Shown here one piece after another: positions 1-10,961 of a stretch of DNA of 64,000 bases. The notes under the pieces were generated by a model. The model was not told where the DNA came from and made no database searches. It saw only the letters and a program-made list of their open reading frames with translations. A program made the translations under genes and the position numbers. The DNA comes from Sabellastarte sp. h YS-2021 (taxonomy: Eukaryota; Annelida; Polychaeta; Sabellida; Sabellidae), in contig OZ024936.1 in assembly GCA_964017235.1 (NCBI GenBank), positions 95,392,537 to 95,456,536 of the forward strand. The letters are read 5' to 3'. Every line of letters begins with the position of its first letter. The first letter of the stretch is position 1.

Positions 1-210
1 TTGAGTGAGCAGTTTAACCAGAGACTTCAGGTATTCCATCTCCTCATCATCTGGTCTAGGTGGTACTTGCCACACAGGGCAGGAGTTGTCCTCTCGTTTG
101 GGCATCAGAAATGTGTAACTACACCCAGTTTGTGTCACCGATGTTGGATGAGAAGAAATGACAAGGGTGAAAACCATCAAATGTGACAATAAAACATGAA
201 TAGAACTCAT
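1..210 (-). CDS. First coding exon (partial) of a secreted coiled-coil-type protein with angiopoietin/myocilin-like N-terminus
   Basis: Read on the minus strand from the ATG at 210, 70 codons stay open to the window edge. Residues 1-20 are hydrophobic (LMVFTLVISS) and look like a signal peptide. Residues 29-50 give GCSYTFLMPKRED followed by NSCPVW. From the family literature, a Cys-x-Tyr-Thr-Phe stretch followed by a second Cys just after the signal peptide is typical of N-termini of angiopoietins, myocilin/noelin and related proteins, and precedes a coiled coil. Residues 54-70 (DDEEMEYLKSLVKLLTQ) look like the start of such a helix. The C-terminal domain (fibrinogen or olfactomedin) lies outside the window, so the exact family is open. 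The start is the first in-frame ATG giving a complete signal peptide; a second ATG lies 11 codons on. The plus-strand frame over 1-186 is only its shadow. Confidence 0.55.
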   Translation of the reverse strand, partial: MSSIHVLLSHLMVFTLVISSHPTSVTQTGCSYTFLMPKREDNSCPVWQVPPRPDDEEMEYLKSLVKLLTQ

Positions 211-507
211 GTTTCTTATGTTCTGTGCTTTACGAATTTTATAAACAAATATCCCAAAGACATTGAACAGATCCAAGTTGAGTAGTGTTTCTGGGAGCAA
301 ACATGCACTTCTGTTAAATATGATATAAATATTGTTTTGTCAGACATGTTTCAGTTCTTTGTGCATGGAAAAAGTGTAGTTATACAAGGTATCTAGAAAA
401 AAAGTTTCACATACATAAATCATGTAGTTTTGCTAAAATAAGTTACTGGTATTTAACATTTAGCAACAATTGATTGCCACAGAACATTGTAAATCTTTTC
501 AATTATT

Positions 508-909
508 ATAGGGCTTTTCCACCTTGGCGAGCCTATCGTTAACCTATTTCTGGTTTGGAAACTATGAAAACTTTCACAAAAAGTGTTTATGATAGGTTTA
601 CATACCTTAATAACAACTTCAGATGAAGAAGATATGTTAATGGTCGCAAGATAGGTTTGAGATTATAAAAATCTGTTAAGCATCGGGGGCAGTTTGCCAT
701 AATTTTAATATTGTTGTAAACCGTTCCCAATGGACTTACAAACTCATTCAAATGTAAACCCATTGGGAAGTACTGTTACTTCGATACAGGATGGATTTAC
801 AATGACTTTAAGATCATTGCGATAGAAGAGATATACCTCCTAAACTGTCAGTTTATAGGGTCGTAATCCTATTGTACAGCTTTATCAGCAAGGTGGAACA
901 GCTCTATTA
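508..909. mobile_element. MITE-like element with imperfect terminal inverted repeats
   Basis: ATAGGGCTTTTCCACCTTGG at 508-527 is matched in inverted form near 886-909 (TCAGCAAGGTGGAACAGCTC). The ~400-bp interior has no reading frame. Parts of it (CCCAATGG, ATGACTTTAA, GATATACCTCC) recur at about 1555-1680 in diverged form, so it is a dispersed family. Target duplication is not clear. Confidence 0.4.
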
Positions 910-1554
910 GTCTGTTCTATCATTGTGATCCAACCATAAACTACTTTCCATTTGAAAAAAAATGAAAGCATTCATGATGCTTGGGTGTAATTTAAGATAG
1001 GTTGCCTATATTTTCCGGATATCTTTCTGATTGACTTAGAGAATGCCTCAAGATGTCTTCCGTTAGGCTTAAGAAAGTTGCTGCAATTGTTTTTCAATCC
1101 ATCAGATTGGCTTAAAAAACTTTAAAGATTGACTTAAAATCGAAAAGATCGCTTGGAAATGTTATGATAGGTTTAAGATAGCTATAAGATCAAAATGATG
1201 ACTTTATGAGTGGTAAGATTTGTTTAAGATGGGTTTAAGATGGATGTACAATTGCAGGATCTTATAAGGATTGGTAGCCTTGCTGAAGGCTCAAGTTTCA
1301 TTGCAGTTAGAGAATGTTTCCAGTTCAGATAATGGAGTTTCACTTTCTATAATGTTCTCATTCATGTACTTACTTTTATAGTGGCATATGGCTAAGATAA
1401 CTTGCCTTCTTCTGGAGAGCTTGCTTTGAAATTTTGAATGTGTACCTTATCATTGCCAAATATTTCTACGCCTATTCGGAACATATTATACACATATGGG
1501 CCATAAGCAAGGCTAAAGGATTGGAAACAGTTTACAATAAATTCAAATTAATAT

Positions 1555-1690
1555 TGCTGTAAGCTGTTTCCGATGGAATTACTCCAACTGGTAAACACTG
1601 AAGTTCCACCCACGATTGTCCCGACTGTAGTTTATGATGACTTTAAAATCACTCCAATTTAATAGATAGACCTCCCGAATTGCAAAAACA
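1555..1690 (+). repeat. Diverged partial copy of the 508-909 element
   Basis: The order of words matches the interior of the 508-909 unit: TGTAAGCTGTTTCC, ATGACTTTAAAATCA and TAGACCTCCCGAATTG. Termini are not visible. Confidence 0.35.
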
Positions 1691-1914
1691 TGAGGGACCA
1701 CATTTGAGTTGGGGACATGATTGTAATAATGGAACATCCCTTAATGTGCTTGTATCAATGATAAATGAAGCAACTGAACTGTTGGGGATCTTTAAACTCT
1801 TGTGATTGCTGCATCTCATAACTCAACACCTGAAAGCTAGCTGCCATCCAGATAACCCATAGGTCATATTTATATCCTGCATATCCTGGGAAAGTATGTT
1901 TTCTTAACTGCTTC

Positions 1915-2400
1915 AGGGGGTTATGTTTTAAATGCATTCATTTGTGTCTCTCTCTGTTTGCCTGTGTCTACAATACCTCCAAAAGTAATCAACTGTCGTT
2001 CCTGAATTGTTTTCAAGTGGATATGCCATGACCAAAGTAAGAAGTGTATCAATTTTTGTAAGAGATCCCAGTCATACTGATTGATCCAATCAGAATTGGA
2101 ACAATCGTGCAGAACTTTGCGCCTTAGAGTCTGCCTGGCTGAGATTAAGTGCCATAAAAGTACAGAATAGAACAGGTACAATCAATCCAGTATTTTAAAG
2201 GTCTCATTTTCAATGTATTTCGAATGACTTGGCTTTCTGGTTGACATTACTCAAAAAGTGAATAAATAAATGTCTGTGAAAACATCTTTAAGGCTTAGGG
2301 CCAAAAAAAAGTGATTACATATTCTGAATCCTATTCTGGATATTCTGGACCTTTGACAAATCTGGATGCTTTTCTATCCATAATTTGATCCATATCTTTC
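1915..2400 (+). repeat. Dispersed non-coding repeat interrupted by a LINE 3' tail
   Basis: The opening GGGGGTTATG, a run of TCTGT-like words, and the later stretch from AAAAGTGATTACATATTCTG to ATTCTGGATATTCTGG follow the same order as the repeats at 16736-22014 and 22915-23260. A LINE 3' end is inserted near 2118-2170: GCGCCTTAGAGTCTGCC followed by GAGATTAAGTGCCATAAAAG. No coding capacity. Confidence 0.4.
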
Positions 2401-2409
2401 CAAAAGTAT

Positions 2410-3580
2410 AATCATTTCTTGCTACCCACATAAAAAAAATTAAGAAAGACTTAGCGATAACACAGACAGACCAAAGCACTCAAAACATTACCACCACATT
2501 ACCAAAGGAAGAAAAGAGCTTCCTTTACACATTTCTGTATCCCTGTGTAAAATCATTTCTTTGCCAAAGTGAAGAGGTCAAAGAACATTCAAAGCCACTT
2601 AATCTTCTGTCAAATCTGTGGTTGAAGTAAATACAGTCTAGAGGCACTTCTGGTCGTTGGTTTTCCTGTAGTAGCCTTTCATCAGGCTTGTTGAAAACAG
2701 ACTTTTTTAAAATTCCCTGGATATCTAGTTAAATACATATATATGTGTACATACATACTTGTGTTAGGCAGTAGGAATGAGTCTGTCAGTTGCAAATATT
2801 CTTTTGTAAATATATATATAGTACTTAATCTGTGTGTTTTGACTATACACTTGGGGCGAGAGAATACCCCAAATAAATGATAGCTTTGGTATAGGTTTTG
2901 TAAAAGATATATTTTCTACATGAAAAGTACGCCACATAAAAGACCAATTTATTGGCTCTGTCTAGGGTCAGTATTCATAGAAAATCTTCATGTGTCTCTT
3001 GTGTATGTTTTCTAGTAGTGGGAGAAAAGACGAAAGTTACAGTAGCAGTAACCTTGTTTAAGGCTAAAATTTGCATATCTTTTCAAACATGCACACATAT
3101 ATTTGGTATTCATAAAGCACTCGGAACTTAAGAGATAGAACTGTCTCTGATCTCTATGCTGCTATAAAAGTCAGTACATGTATCAGTACATTATAGAAAC
3201 TGAAACTCCATTATCTGAACTGAAAACATTCCCTAACTGCAAAGAGACATGAGCCTTCAGCAAAGCTATAGTAGCAGTAAAAATATCTGCTACTATAGCC
3301 TATAGGAACACGTAGGAGGTGGGTTCAATTCATAGTGGCTCAGATGACCACTTAAAATGGCAGTCTTCTGTCATTCGTTGCCCATTGGCAGGGCTCAGAA
3401 TATTCAGAATATGTGATCAAAAGGCCATTCTTGAACCTCTGTCTTTCAGTTAAGGAAATGTGAGTCACTACAGAGCTCTGGCTGGTAGCTTTGGTAGTGC
3501 AGTTGTCCACATTTTAAGTTTCATCCATTTTTCAACAAAACAAGACACAACATAGGACAATATACAAAATGCAATATGTT
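2410..3580. other. No gene recognised
   Basis: AT-rich sequence with short ATATAT/ACATAC runs near 2728-2820. A stretch at 3295-3350 ending in GGTGGGTTCAATTCATAG resembles a tRNA B box and may be a SINE scrap. Nothing else is supportable. Confidence 0.3.
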
Positions 3581-3589
3581 GCTACATTA

Positions 3590-3835
3590 TAATCTAAATC
3601 TAATTGTAATTGGACTTTTATAATGCTTAATATGCCCTTTACAAAGAGGCACAACCGAACCAAAAAGAGTCAACCAATTGCAGTATCCAGTGACAGAAAA
3701 GAGGTCAAGCACCACAGAGAATGCCAGGGGATGATTAAGCCTAAGGTGGGTATGCCTTGGTGTACAGGTAGGTTTTAAGCTGCTTTCTGAAAGAGGCTAA
3801 AGATGTATGGAATATGTAAACACATTATATAGCTC
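3590..3835 (-). mobile_element. 3' end of a CR1/L2-type LINE (minus)
   Basis: The minus strand reads ASFRKQLKTYLYTKAYPP then stop, which is the usual C-terminal motif of the LINE ORF2 copies elsewhere in this window (compare 9540-9590 and 28250-28295). It is followed by a 3' UTR ending in TTAAGCATTATAAAAGTCC near 3615. Strongly 5'-truncated and inactive. Confidence 0.65.
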
Positions 3836-4085
3836 TTTATACCATAAGATAGAATGCTCTCAAAATTAGTTTTGAAGTTACCACATTGTTACATTCCAGT
3901 AAACCTCACTTGCAGGTTTTCAGTATTGACTAATTTGCCCAATACTAATCTGGACACTTTCTCTCCAAGACCATTTTAGGGGAGCTAATGTATTCCTGTA
4001 AAAAGATAAATTACAGAATTTGGGGACAAAGTGTCAAAATATCGGACCAGGCATCAAATAGAGATATAGAGTGGGGTTTACAATG

Positions 4086-4192
4086 CCAAATTCCTCAAAA
4101 GTAGCCAATACCAGAAAACATTGAAATCTCGACCCTAACGGGCCTTGGTCTCCAATATTTTCTGGTATTAGCCACTTTTTTGGAGTTTAACT
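4086..4192. repeat. Imperfect inverted repeat (hairpin, MITE-like)
   Basis: The left arm contains AGCCAATACCAGAAAACATT and the right arm AATATTTTCTGGTATTAGCC, each about 37 bp with roughly 80% pairing around a ~30-bp loop. No coding content. Confidence 0.45.
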
Positions 4193-4615
4193 GTATTAAA
4201 ACTTTCTGGAGTGAAATGACGTTACTTAGACTTTCATCAAGTCCTTTTGTCTAAGGTATTATATGAGGACTGAATGACTTTTTTACCAGAATGTGAGTCT
4301 GACAAAAGTATATTTCTCTAGAGAGAAGCTTTTGTACTCATCAAGTGGGTTCATAATGATTTCATGCATGTCAGATTTGCTGGAATGGGAAATACAAAGA
4401 CTTGGAGAAAGTCTAGACGTTACTGAATGAAAGAGCCTTGGTAGTTGTGATACTGTTTACGCCCAGGTCACACAGCCTTTATGCATTTGATTTCCACTTC
4501 ATGACCTTTCCTTATGGCTCCAAAAAGACACCTCATATATTTCTCTAGTGTTTTGGAATGAATCATGTCATATATCCTTCCCTAGTCTTACTAAAAGCTC
4601 AATTTTCTGTGCTGT

Positions 4616-4730
4616 TCCGGAAAATTTCCAGTTCAGATAATGAAGTTTCACTTTATGTAATGTACTCAGACATGCATTTACGTTTACATTGGCTTACAGC
4701 TAAGACTTCTGTCTGATGAGCTTATTTCAC
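4616..4730 (+). repeat. Second copy of the 1313-1430 dispersed repeat
   Basis: TTTCCAGTTCAGATAATG and AGTTTCACTTT, followed by ATGT(A/T)CTCA-like words, occur in the same order at 1317-1430. The two ~110-bp copies are direct and about 3.3 kb apart. Confidence 0.5.
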
Positions 4731-4889
4731 TCAACATATATAATCGATTTCTAGAAAACCCATGTCATTTTCCATCTTAGATATTGTGAAATGTTGGGAA
4801 TATAAAAATGTATGTCATAAAAGGCAAAATCCTCCCTGTCAGGGATCTTTGCTTATTGGTGTAAATGGCAAGGTATCAAAAATAAATAA

Positions 4890-5400
4890 ATATATAAAAA
4901 AACAAAGACGAGCTAAAGAAACCGCAAACACCATTAGAGGAGGTATTTCAAAAAGGTAGGAAATAAAAAAATGTCATTTTGACCAAGGAAAGGTTCCTCC
5001 AATAAATGAGTACGGAGTTTTCGAAAGATAAGAATATATTAATTGCTTATTTTACCAGCCCAAACGAGACAAAAACAAACTATGCAGAAAGGGTGATCAA
5101 AACCTTAAAGAAAATGATCTACAGGGACATCACACACATGACGGCGAGAGATACATAGATAAGATTTTGTGCAATCTTATAACTCGAGTTAACACAAAAC
5201 TATAAGTATGACACTGGAAATGGTAGGTAAGAGTAATAAATGGTTGGTGGGGTTCATACTGTACAAAACACGGGGAAGATTTCCATCTGAAACTGGGTTA
5301 TAGGGTAAGAGTTAGCTCCTTAACGCACATTTTTTATGGAATACCATTTCAAGTGATATTGATGAAATGATGAAAATATAAAAGGTAGTTTCTATGAAAG
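4890..5400 (+). pseudogene. Decayed transposon integrase fragment (Polinton/Maverick-like or related)
   Basis: In the frame beginning at 5045 the DNA encodes TNYAERVIKTLKKMIYR (about 5075-5125), ended by a stop at 5156. A tyrosine-alanine-glutamate-arginine helix followed by KxLK is characteristic of the end of the catalytic core of integrases carried by Polinton/Maverick and some Ginger-type elements. Upstream (4890-5040) lies broken integrase-like sequence. Downstream, near 5290-5340, GYRVRVS resembles the start of the C-terminal DNA-binding part (usual GDKVRI). Several stops and frame changes make this a fossil. Which superfamily it came from is uncertain. Confidence 0.45.
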
Positions 5401-5749
5401 AGAAATGCAAAAAGTTAAGTGGACAAAAATAAACTCTGGAAAATCAGTAAGGTCTTAAAATGCGTAAAAATAAGGGATGTAACATTTGTAGCATTTGGTA
5501 CACTGGTTACACTGGCTTAAAAACTTTATATTCTTGGGTACCTTAGGTAGAACAATTTAAAAAGTTTATAAAATATTTTTTGTACACGTAGGCTGAAAGA
5601 TTCCATAAACTTCCATAATCAAAACAAAACGAATGATTTTATCATGGATTTATCGTGGAAGACAATGCTTTAGAAGGTCAATGAGAGATATCCTTTGTGA
5701 AGAAACTTTTTAAAGGGAAGTCTGTACCCTATTTTACTCAGATTTGATT

Positions 5750-5965
5750 TATTTTTTGTTTTACGTCATGTTCAACAGCAAGGGTAATTTTGCAACGGAT
5801 AATTTACAGGTGGAGGGACCACTACATGCTAGTTAGTCAAGATTCTGCATTGCTAACCAGCGGGCATTGGCAATTAACTTCCAACTTGTCACAATTCGAA
5901 CCGACGACCTCAGAAGTTGAAGGTGAGCACACCATCAAACCCCCTTGTTTTACTCAGAATGGTTC
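5750..5965 (-). mobile_element. tRNA-derived SINE copy 1 (minus)
   Basis: On the plus strand it shows TTTTACGTCATGTTCAACAG at about 5760 and AATTCGAACCGACGACCTC at about 5893. Reversed, the second word gives a tRNA-like B box (GGTTCGAAT). The same two words in the same spacing occur at 12150, 28437, 44640 and 53335. Confidence 0.5.
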
Positions 5966-6841
5966 AGAAAGAAACTAATTATCCATTTCTGTACTTCTTA
6001 AAATTATCCAAAACTGAGGTACAGAGCCTAAAGTTGATTATTGTGGATCAGAATTTAATACCTTACGAAGTCTACCAGTTTGACCGTACCTATGAGGGCT
6101 GTAATATGAGGGCTCTAAAAGGCTACTATCCCCTTAAATTAATAAGCCCAATGCAACAACAAATGGTGATGGCCAAAATGTTGGTTAAAAAGTTATTACA
6201 GTTAGGTGGCAACGAAATCCAGTAAAAAGAGGGGTAAGTAAGCAAACTGACCAAATGTAAGAGGCAGGTAAAGAAGAACAAAAAATTTATAAAAGGTCGA
6301 AGAATGGTAAGATAGGATATATTTTCATGATGGAGGTATACAAATTGAATTTGCTATTGTTCGAGGATGCTCCCTTGGATTCTTGCATTGATAGCTTCCA
6401 TGGATTTAAATAAAACCAGACTTAGAATAGTGCTACATATCATAGCTGGTGAGGGTAAACAAATCAACGAAGAAGACAAGGGGAGTCTGCAAAACCTCAG
6501 ATTTCACAGTTTGTTCAATCAAGTAGATATTGATTTTGGTGTGGTTGATTATGGCCAGTGTGAGTTCCTATTACCTGTATAAACCTTATTTACACATGAC
6601 TTTAAATAGCGAAGTAGGAGATACCATGGGCATTTTAAAGAATGGGCTATTCCTCAAGGATTCTTACGATGAGATGGATAGAAATTGGATCAACAATATC
6701 AGGTTTGATAGGAGATACAAGACCACAATGAAGGGTAATACCATGTCCTTAGAGGGCCCTATTGGAATGGATATTTGTCAAAAAAATGACTCATCTTGCC
6801 AGCTGATGCAATGCCTCCATGAGGATGTACATAACAGCTGA
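5966..6841 (+). pseudogene. Unrecognised protein-like region, broken frames
   Basis: Three overlapping or adjacent frames are open here. The frame ending at 6225 reads LIIVDQNLIPYEVYQFDRTY, then MRALKGYYPLKLISPMQQQM, then MVMAKMLVKKLLQLGGNEIQ. The frames at 6367-6582 and 6530-6841 follow it. The amino-acid composition is protein-like, and the region follows the integrase fossil directly after a SINE, so it may be another gene of the same dead element. I do not recognise the family. Confidence 0.25.
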
Positions 6842-8480
6842 CGATTGTGGTGACCTGGTCAATTTTGGTCTGGTCTGGAAAGTTAGGGTGTAACCCTCAT
6901 CTGTACCACTTTCCGTCCAGCCCCTAAGGCTGTCCAAGTTTTCCAAAATTGGTTCAGTCTGGCCCATCCAGGTGGATTTGGTGCAACATTTAGGACATTT
7001 GGTGCAAGTTTACAGAACACAATTGATCTACACAGGAAATATTGTTCACATATTTTAATGACTGACATTGTCTTGCAATGGCAGGATTTACGCTTTTCCT
7101 TTGCAACTGTCCTCGAACAATATGTACATGAGAAACAACATTTGAATTTACAAGTGGCTGAAAATCTTTTAAAGTCTGTCCAAACTCTGGTCTGGTGGCA
7201 CTGGACAATTTAAAAAATGTGTGCTCCCATCCAGTCTTCTCGAGAGTGGTTAATTTACACATTGATTGTCATTTATAACATGTATAATTGCCACCTGAAG
7301 AGCTTGCGTGAGAGTAGCCCTTGTCCTCAAACTTGGAAATGTCTTCTGCTGCTTTCTTCAGTATGCTATCTGGAAATAAAGTAGGTAAGTCCATTGGGGC
7401 CTTACGTAAGGCAGCCAGAGTGTCTTGCTTAATTCAAGATTGCATATGGACCAGATAAGAATCTCTTTGTGCAAGAGTGAGGTTGTACATACTGGCAAAG
7501 GCTGAAAAATAATCCGTTGTCTTGGCCATGCATTATGTAATAAATAAGTTGAAACTCATGAGGTACTGTAGCTATTCTGTGTATCCACCAACCTTATCTG
7601 CTGACTTCCCATCACTGTGTTCCGACTGTAAGAGCTTCAACTGTGAGGTCATGTGTTGTATTTTATTCTGACACTGACTTAACCCAGCAGCCTGGTTGCA
7701 GATGTATGTCACTTCTTTTGCACTTTTCTCCCATCTCCTAAGTGTGTCCTGTGAGAAAGTATGTGAGGCTAGGAGCGGTGAGGTAAGTCCAGACAACCCG
7801 GCAACTCTGCTGTAGGTGCTATTCATTTCCACAGTCTCAATGCCAGAAGTAGACAAAATCCGGCAGGTTTATCATGACTGGGATGGAATCCATACCATTT
7901 CTCTTGGGAATTGTTCAGTTTAATAAACTGGTCTCTCTGTAGGCCTCCAGCCTCAGAACTTCATGATGGGTAGCCTTGAACCAGTGTCGGATTAAATCTA
8001 TCCATTTTGCAATATAACCAATCGTCTGTGGGTAAGTTTACACAGATCTTGCCGGTCGGTTGTTGCTTGGGTGCTGCATATGGGTTATCTTCAGTACTAG
8101 AGAGACAACAGCCGGTATGTGGAACCAGCCCATGAAAGGTCTTATACTGCACATATATAGTCTCTCTATAATTCTGTTCCTCAGACAAGGCTTGATCAGC
8201 ATCAGTGAGGGACACATCCTTTTCATTATCAGAGAGTTCACCCTGGACAGAAACAAGGGCTGGGTCCACTAGGGTGCTTCTCGACTCTTCTGCCTGGGAC
8301 TTTAATTCTCACTTAGCTTTCATTTTATGATGTGCTGGAGTGCAGTCCATTCTTCTGATCTTCCATGAGTACATCACAAAAAGGACAAATTTCATCTTTA
8401 ACACAGGGTTCAAATTTCTTCTTGTCTCTACAGTGGGCACAAAATGAATGTTTATCAAACCCAGCATTAAATGGCCACAT
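6775..8480 (-). mobile_element. DIRS-type (tyrosine-recombinase) retroelement remnant: gag-like ORF1 and start of ORF2, minus strand
   Basis: Read leftward from 8470, the order is as follows. First comes a Cys-rich finger (CAHCRDKKKF, then CPFCDVL) near 8460-8370. Then an acidic stretch lies at 8269-7961. Then 7856-7572 contains FSQDTLRRWEKSAKEVTYIC followed by NQAAGL. Finally 7068-6775 holds GRARLNQFWKTW-like and LTFQTRPKLTRSP-like stretches, resembling the region before the reverse transcriptase in DIRS ORF2. The SQDxLRxWxK...YICNQ block recurs at 35.0 kb, which supports real homology. Frameshifts and stops break all frames. DIRS-type is an inference from the combination of motifs. Confidence 0.5.
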
Positions 8481-8617
8481 AGTCCCTGGTTCTGCCCCGA
8501 CCAGAACCGGGGACTGTGTGGCCAGCTTATGTGTTCATAATGGATGCATATAAGGAGACTTTTTCTGTCATTTGGCGGACCTGATTAGCAATTATTCATT
8601 GGATAGGATGTATTAAT

Positions 8618-9750
8618 CGGCGTTCCCCAAGGTTCAGTTCTCGGTCCGTTGCTGTTTTCACTTTATACTACACCACTTAGTAAAATCATCCACCTTCATC
8701 CACATATCAAATTTCACTTCTATGCGGATGACACACAGCTTTACATCCATCTCTCTCATAAAAATGCCACGGCGGCTCTCGCCAGGCTTAATGCCTGCCT
8801 TCTTGATGTGCAACGATGGATGTCTCTCAGTAAACTGAAGCTTAACCCAGAGAAAACAGAGTTCATTGTCTTTGGCTCTAAGTCTCAGCATCAGAAGCTT
8901 TCCTCCTACTTTCCTGTTAGTATCTTTGGCAGCCTTATTCATCCAGTTGATTCTATTAGAAATCTAGGTGTGTGGTTCGATGCAGAATTTTCATTCTCTG
9001 AACATGTCAAGAGGACTTGCAAAGCGTGTTTTCTCCAGATGCGTGACCTTTGTAGAATAAGAGAGTATCTCACTACGGAAGTGGCAGTCCTAGCTGCAAA
9101 TGCCTTGGTTAGTAGTCGCCTGGACTACTGTAACTCTCTTTTTAGGAGTTTGTCATGTTTCAATCTTCACAAATTGCAAAGTATTCAGAATACCCTTGCT
9201 CGTATTGTTACAAACCATAGAAGGTATGCTCATGTTACGCCCATTCTGAAACAACTCCACTGGCTGCCCGTGAAGTATAGATGTATGTTCAAAACTGCAA
9301 CTCTAGTAAATAAATTTCTACATAGTGGCTCCCCTTCCTACTTTCAACCTTACCTGTCTCCCAGTAGTAGTTCCTATAGGACCAGGCGTAGTCACCCAGA
9401 TTGTCAATATCTTACTGTTCCTCCTTTCCGCCCATCAGTCTTTAAGTCTGTCAAACATCTTGATCACAGCTTTGCCTTTGATGCTCCTAGAATCTGGAAT
9501 GAACTCCCTCAGGATGTGCGCAGTGCAACATCAGTTGCCTCCTTCAGAAAGAAGCTTAAGACTTATCTGTATGCAAAAGCCTATCTGCCATAGCCTCCCT
9601 TGTCACCCTGTGTCTCCTTGGTACGACCTTGCTATATCCCCGGATTAATGTTAATTGCCCTTGCTTTATGTTCTGTTGCGCCTTAGAGTCCATCTGAGAT
9701 GGAGATTAAGCACTATAAAAGTCCACATTAGATTAGATTAGATTATTAAC
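8618..9750 (+). mobile_element. CR1/L2-type LINE, 5'-truncated, with open ORF2 C-terminal half
   Basis: The frame from 8619 to 9593 reads [16 protein letters not shown] (RT motif 4), [11 protein letters not shown] (catalytic YADD, about 8720-8755) and [17 protein letters not shown], then the thumb and C-terminal part [25 protein letters not shown] and [17 protein letters not shown], and stops at 9593. The endonuclease and the N-terminal half of the RT are missing, as expected of 5' truncation. The 3' UTR has CGCCTTAGAGTCC followed by GAGATTAAGCACTATAAAAG, and ends in repeated ATTAG units (9728-9749), the short-repeat tail usual in this clade. At about 325 codons this is the longest open frame in the window, so it is a fairly young copy, but it cannot move by itself. 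Confidence 0.9.
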
Positions 9751-10297
9751 ACAATAAAAGATATCTTTCACACGAGCATAGTTTGGAATTTATTTGATCT
9801 AGTTGACAAAAATCTTGAATTTATTTGCTATTTATGAGCCTGCCTGCCACGCTTTGAACAAGAACTATCAGGGCCCATACACTTTTAAAAAATCTCTCAT
9901 CTTTGAAAAGTACTGTATCAGGTCATAAAGATTTAGGCAAAATAAGTTATTCTACATTCTACAGTTAGTTGTTAGCCTGTAGATAACTTGTGTCTTCACA
10001 CAGTCAGGCAAACTACAAAATTGGATAGATTATTTCATCCTACATAGTACCCCCTGTTGTTGTAAGAGAAATATTATCTTAAGCCAGACATTACTGAATG
10101 GGGGAATTCACTAGATTGGGCCAACTCAACACACACATGTCCCTAGACAAGTGCTCTCTCACACCAAAAGGCCAATAACTGGGTATTTTTCATGGATTTT
10201 TTCAAAATTTGTACAAAAACATAAAACAAAGCCAAATGGGGTTTTAGTCTATTAGTGCAAGCCACAAAGCCACCATAGGTACAAGTAGTGCACTGAA

Positions 10298-10373
10298 GCG
10301 GTCACCCATCCCAGTACTAATGTAGCCCATTGGCGCTTAACTTCAGTGAAGAGACTGGTACTCATCACACTAA
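10298..10373 (-). repeat. 5S rRNA-derived fragment 1
   Basis: The plus strand shows GGTCACCCATCCCAGTACTA, then GCCC, then GCTTAACTTCAGTGA. Reversed, this is the 3' half of a 5S rRNA gene, including most of the internal promoter (AGTTAAGC and TAGTACT-GGATGGGTGACC). The 5' half and the 3' end are not preserved, so it is a pseudogene or a 5S-derived SINE head. Confidence 0.6.
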
Positions 10374-10481
10374 ACCACAATGCATGGAAGTCAGCAACAT
10401 AAGTAGTGCACTAGAATCTACAAAAGTCTGGTGACACGAAGAAATTCCAACCCAGACACATCCCACAGCTGATGTACAACT

Positions 10482-10535
10482 CAGGCGGTCACCCATCCAA
10501 GTACTAACATAGCCCATTGCCGCTTAACTTGAACG
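10482..10535 (-). repeat. 5S rRNA-derived fragment 2
   Basis: CAGGCGGTCACCCATCCAAG and TACTAACATAGCCC, followed by CGCTTAACTT, match the reverse of 5S rRNA box C through box A. It is closer to canonical 5S than fragment 1, in the same orientation and 184 bp away. Confidence 0.6.
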
Positions 10536-10961
10536 AGCAAACAATTCATGAAAGTCCAGAGACAAAAAAATGTGATCTCTAGAAGCTTGAACTCTATTGA
10601 GGCTCATGCTTAAAAAGAGTGATCTCTTGGAGTACCAGAGCTCTAGCTTGAAAACGCTCATTAAATTTTAGAACTTTTCCGTTAATGCTCTCAGCGGGAA
10701 ATTGCCCCAGGTAGATTCACCAAATATGTAGGATATTCATTGGTAGGTAAGATTCTCTGGGACTAAAATTAACCTCATTTCTTTGGCCCGGGCATTTCTT
10801 TGAAAATTATATACCTTTTTCTACTAGCTGGTTCTCATACGTAGAAGGTTAAACCTCTTCATAGGTGGTATGTATTACATATATACATGCCCTGTACAAG
10901 CATACCGACATTTGACATTGAAGCTCTTCATTAAAGGCCATCCACGAAGTCCCAAAGTACC

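Noticed and set aside
1-186. Plus-strand 61-codon frame at the left edge
   Set aside because: It is the complement of a better-supported minus-strand exon with signal peptide and Cys motif; no motif in the plus translation.
3295-3350. tRNA gene candidate from GGTGGGTTCAATTC
   Set aside because: No cloverleaf with paired acceptor and anticodon stems could be drawn; more likely a SINE scrap.
8658-8942. Minus-strand 94-codon frame
   Set aside because: Antisense shadow of the LINE reverse transcriptase frame on the plus strand.
10482-10535. Functional 5S rRNA gene
   Set aside because: Only about half of the gene is recognisable and mismatches affect the internal control region.
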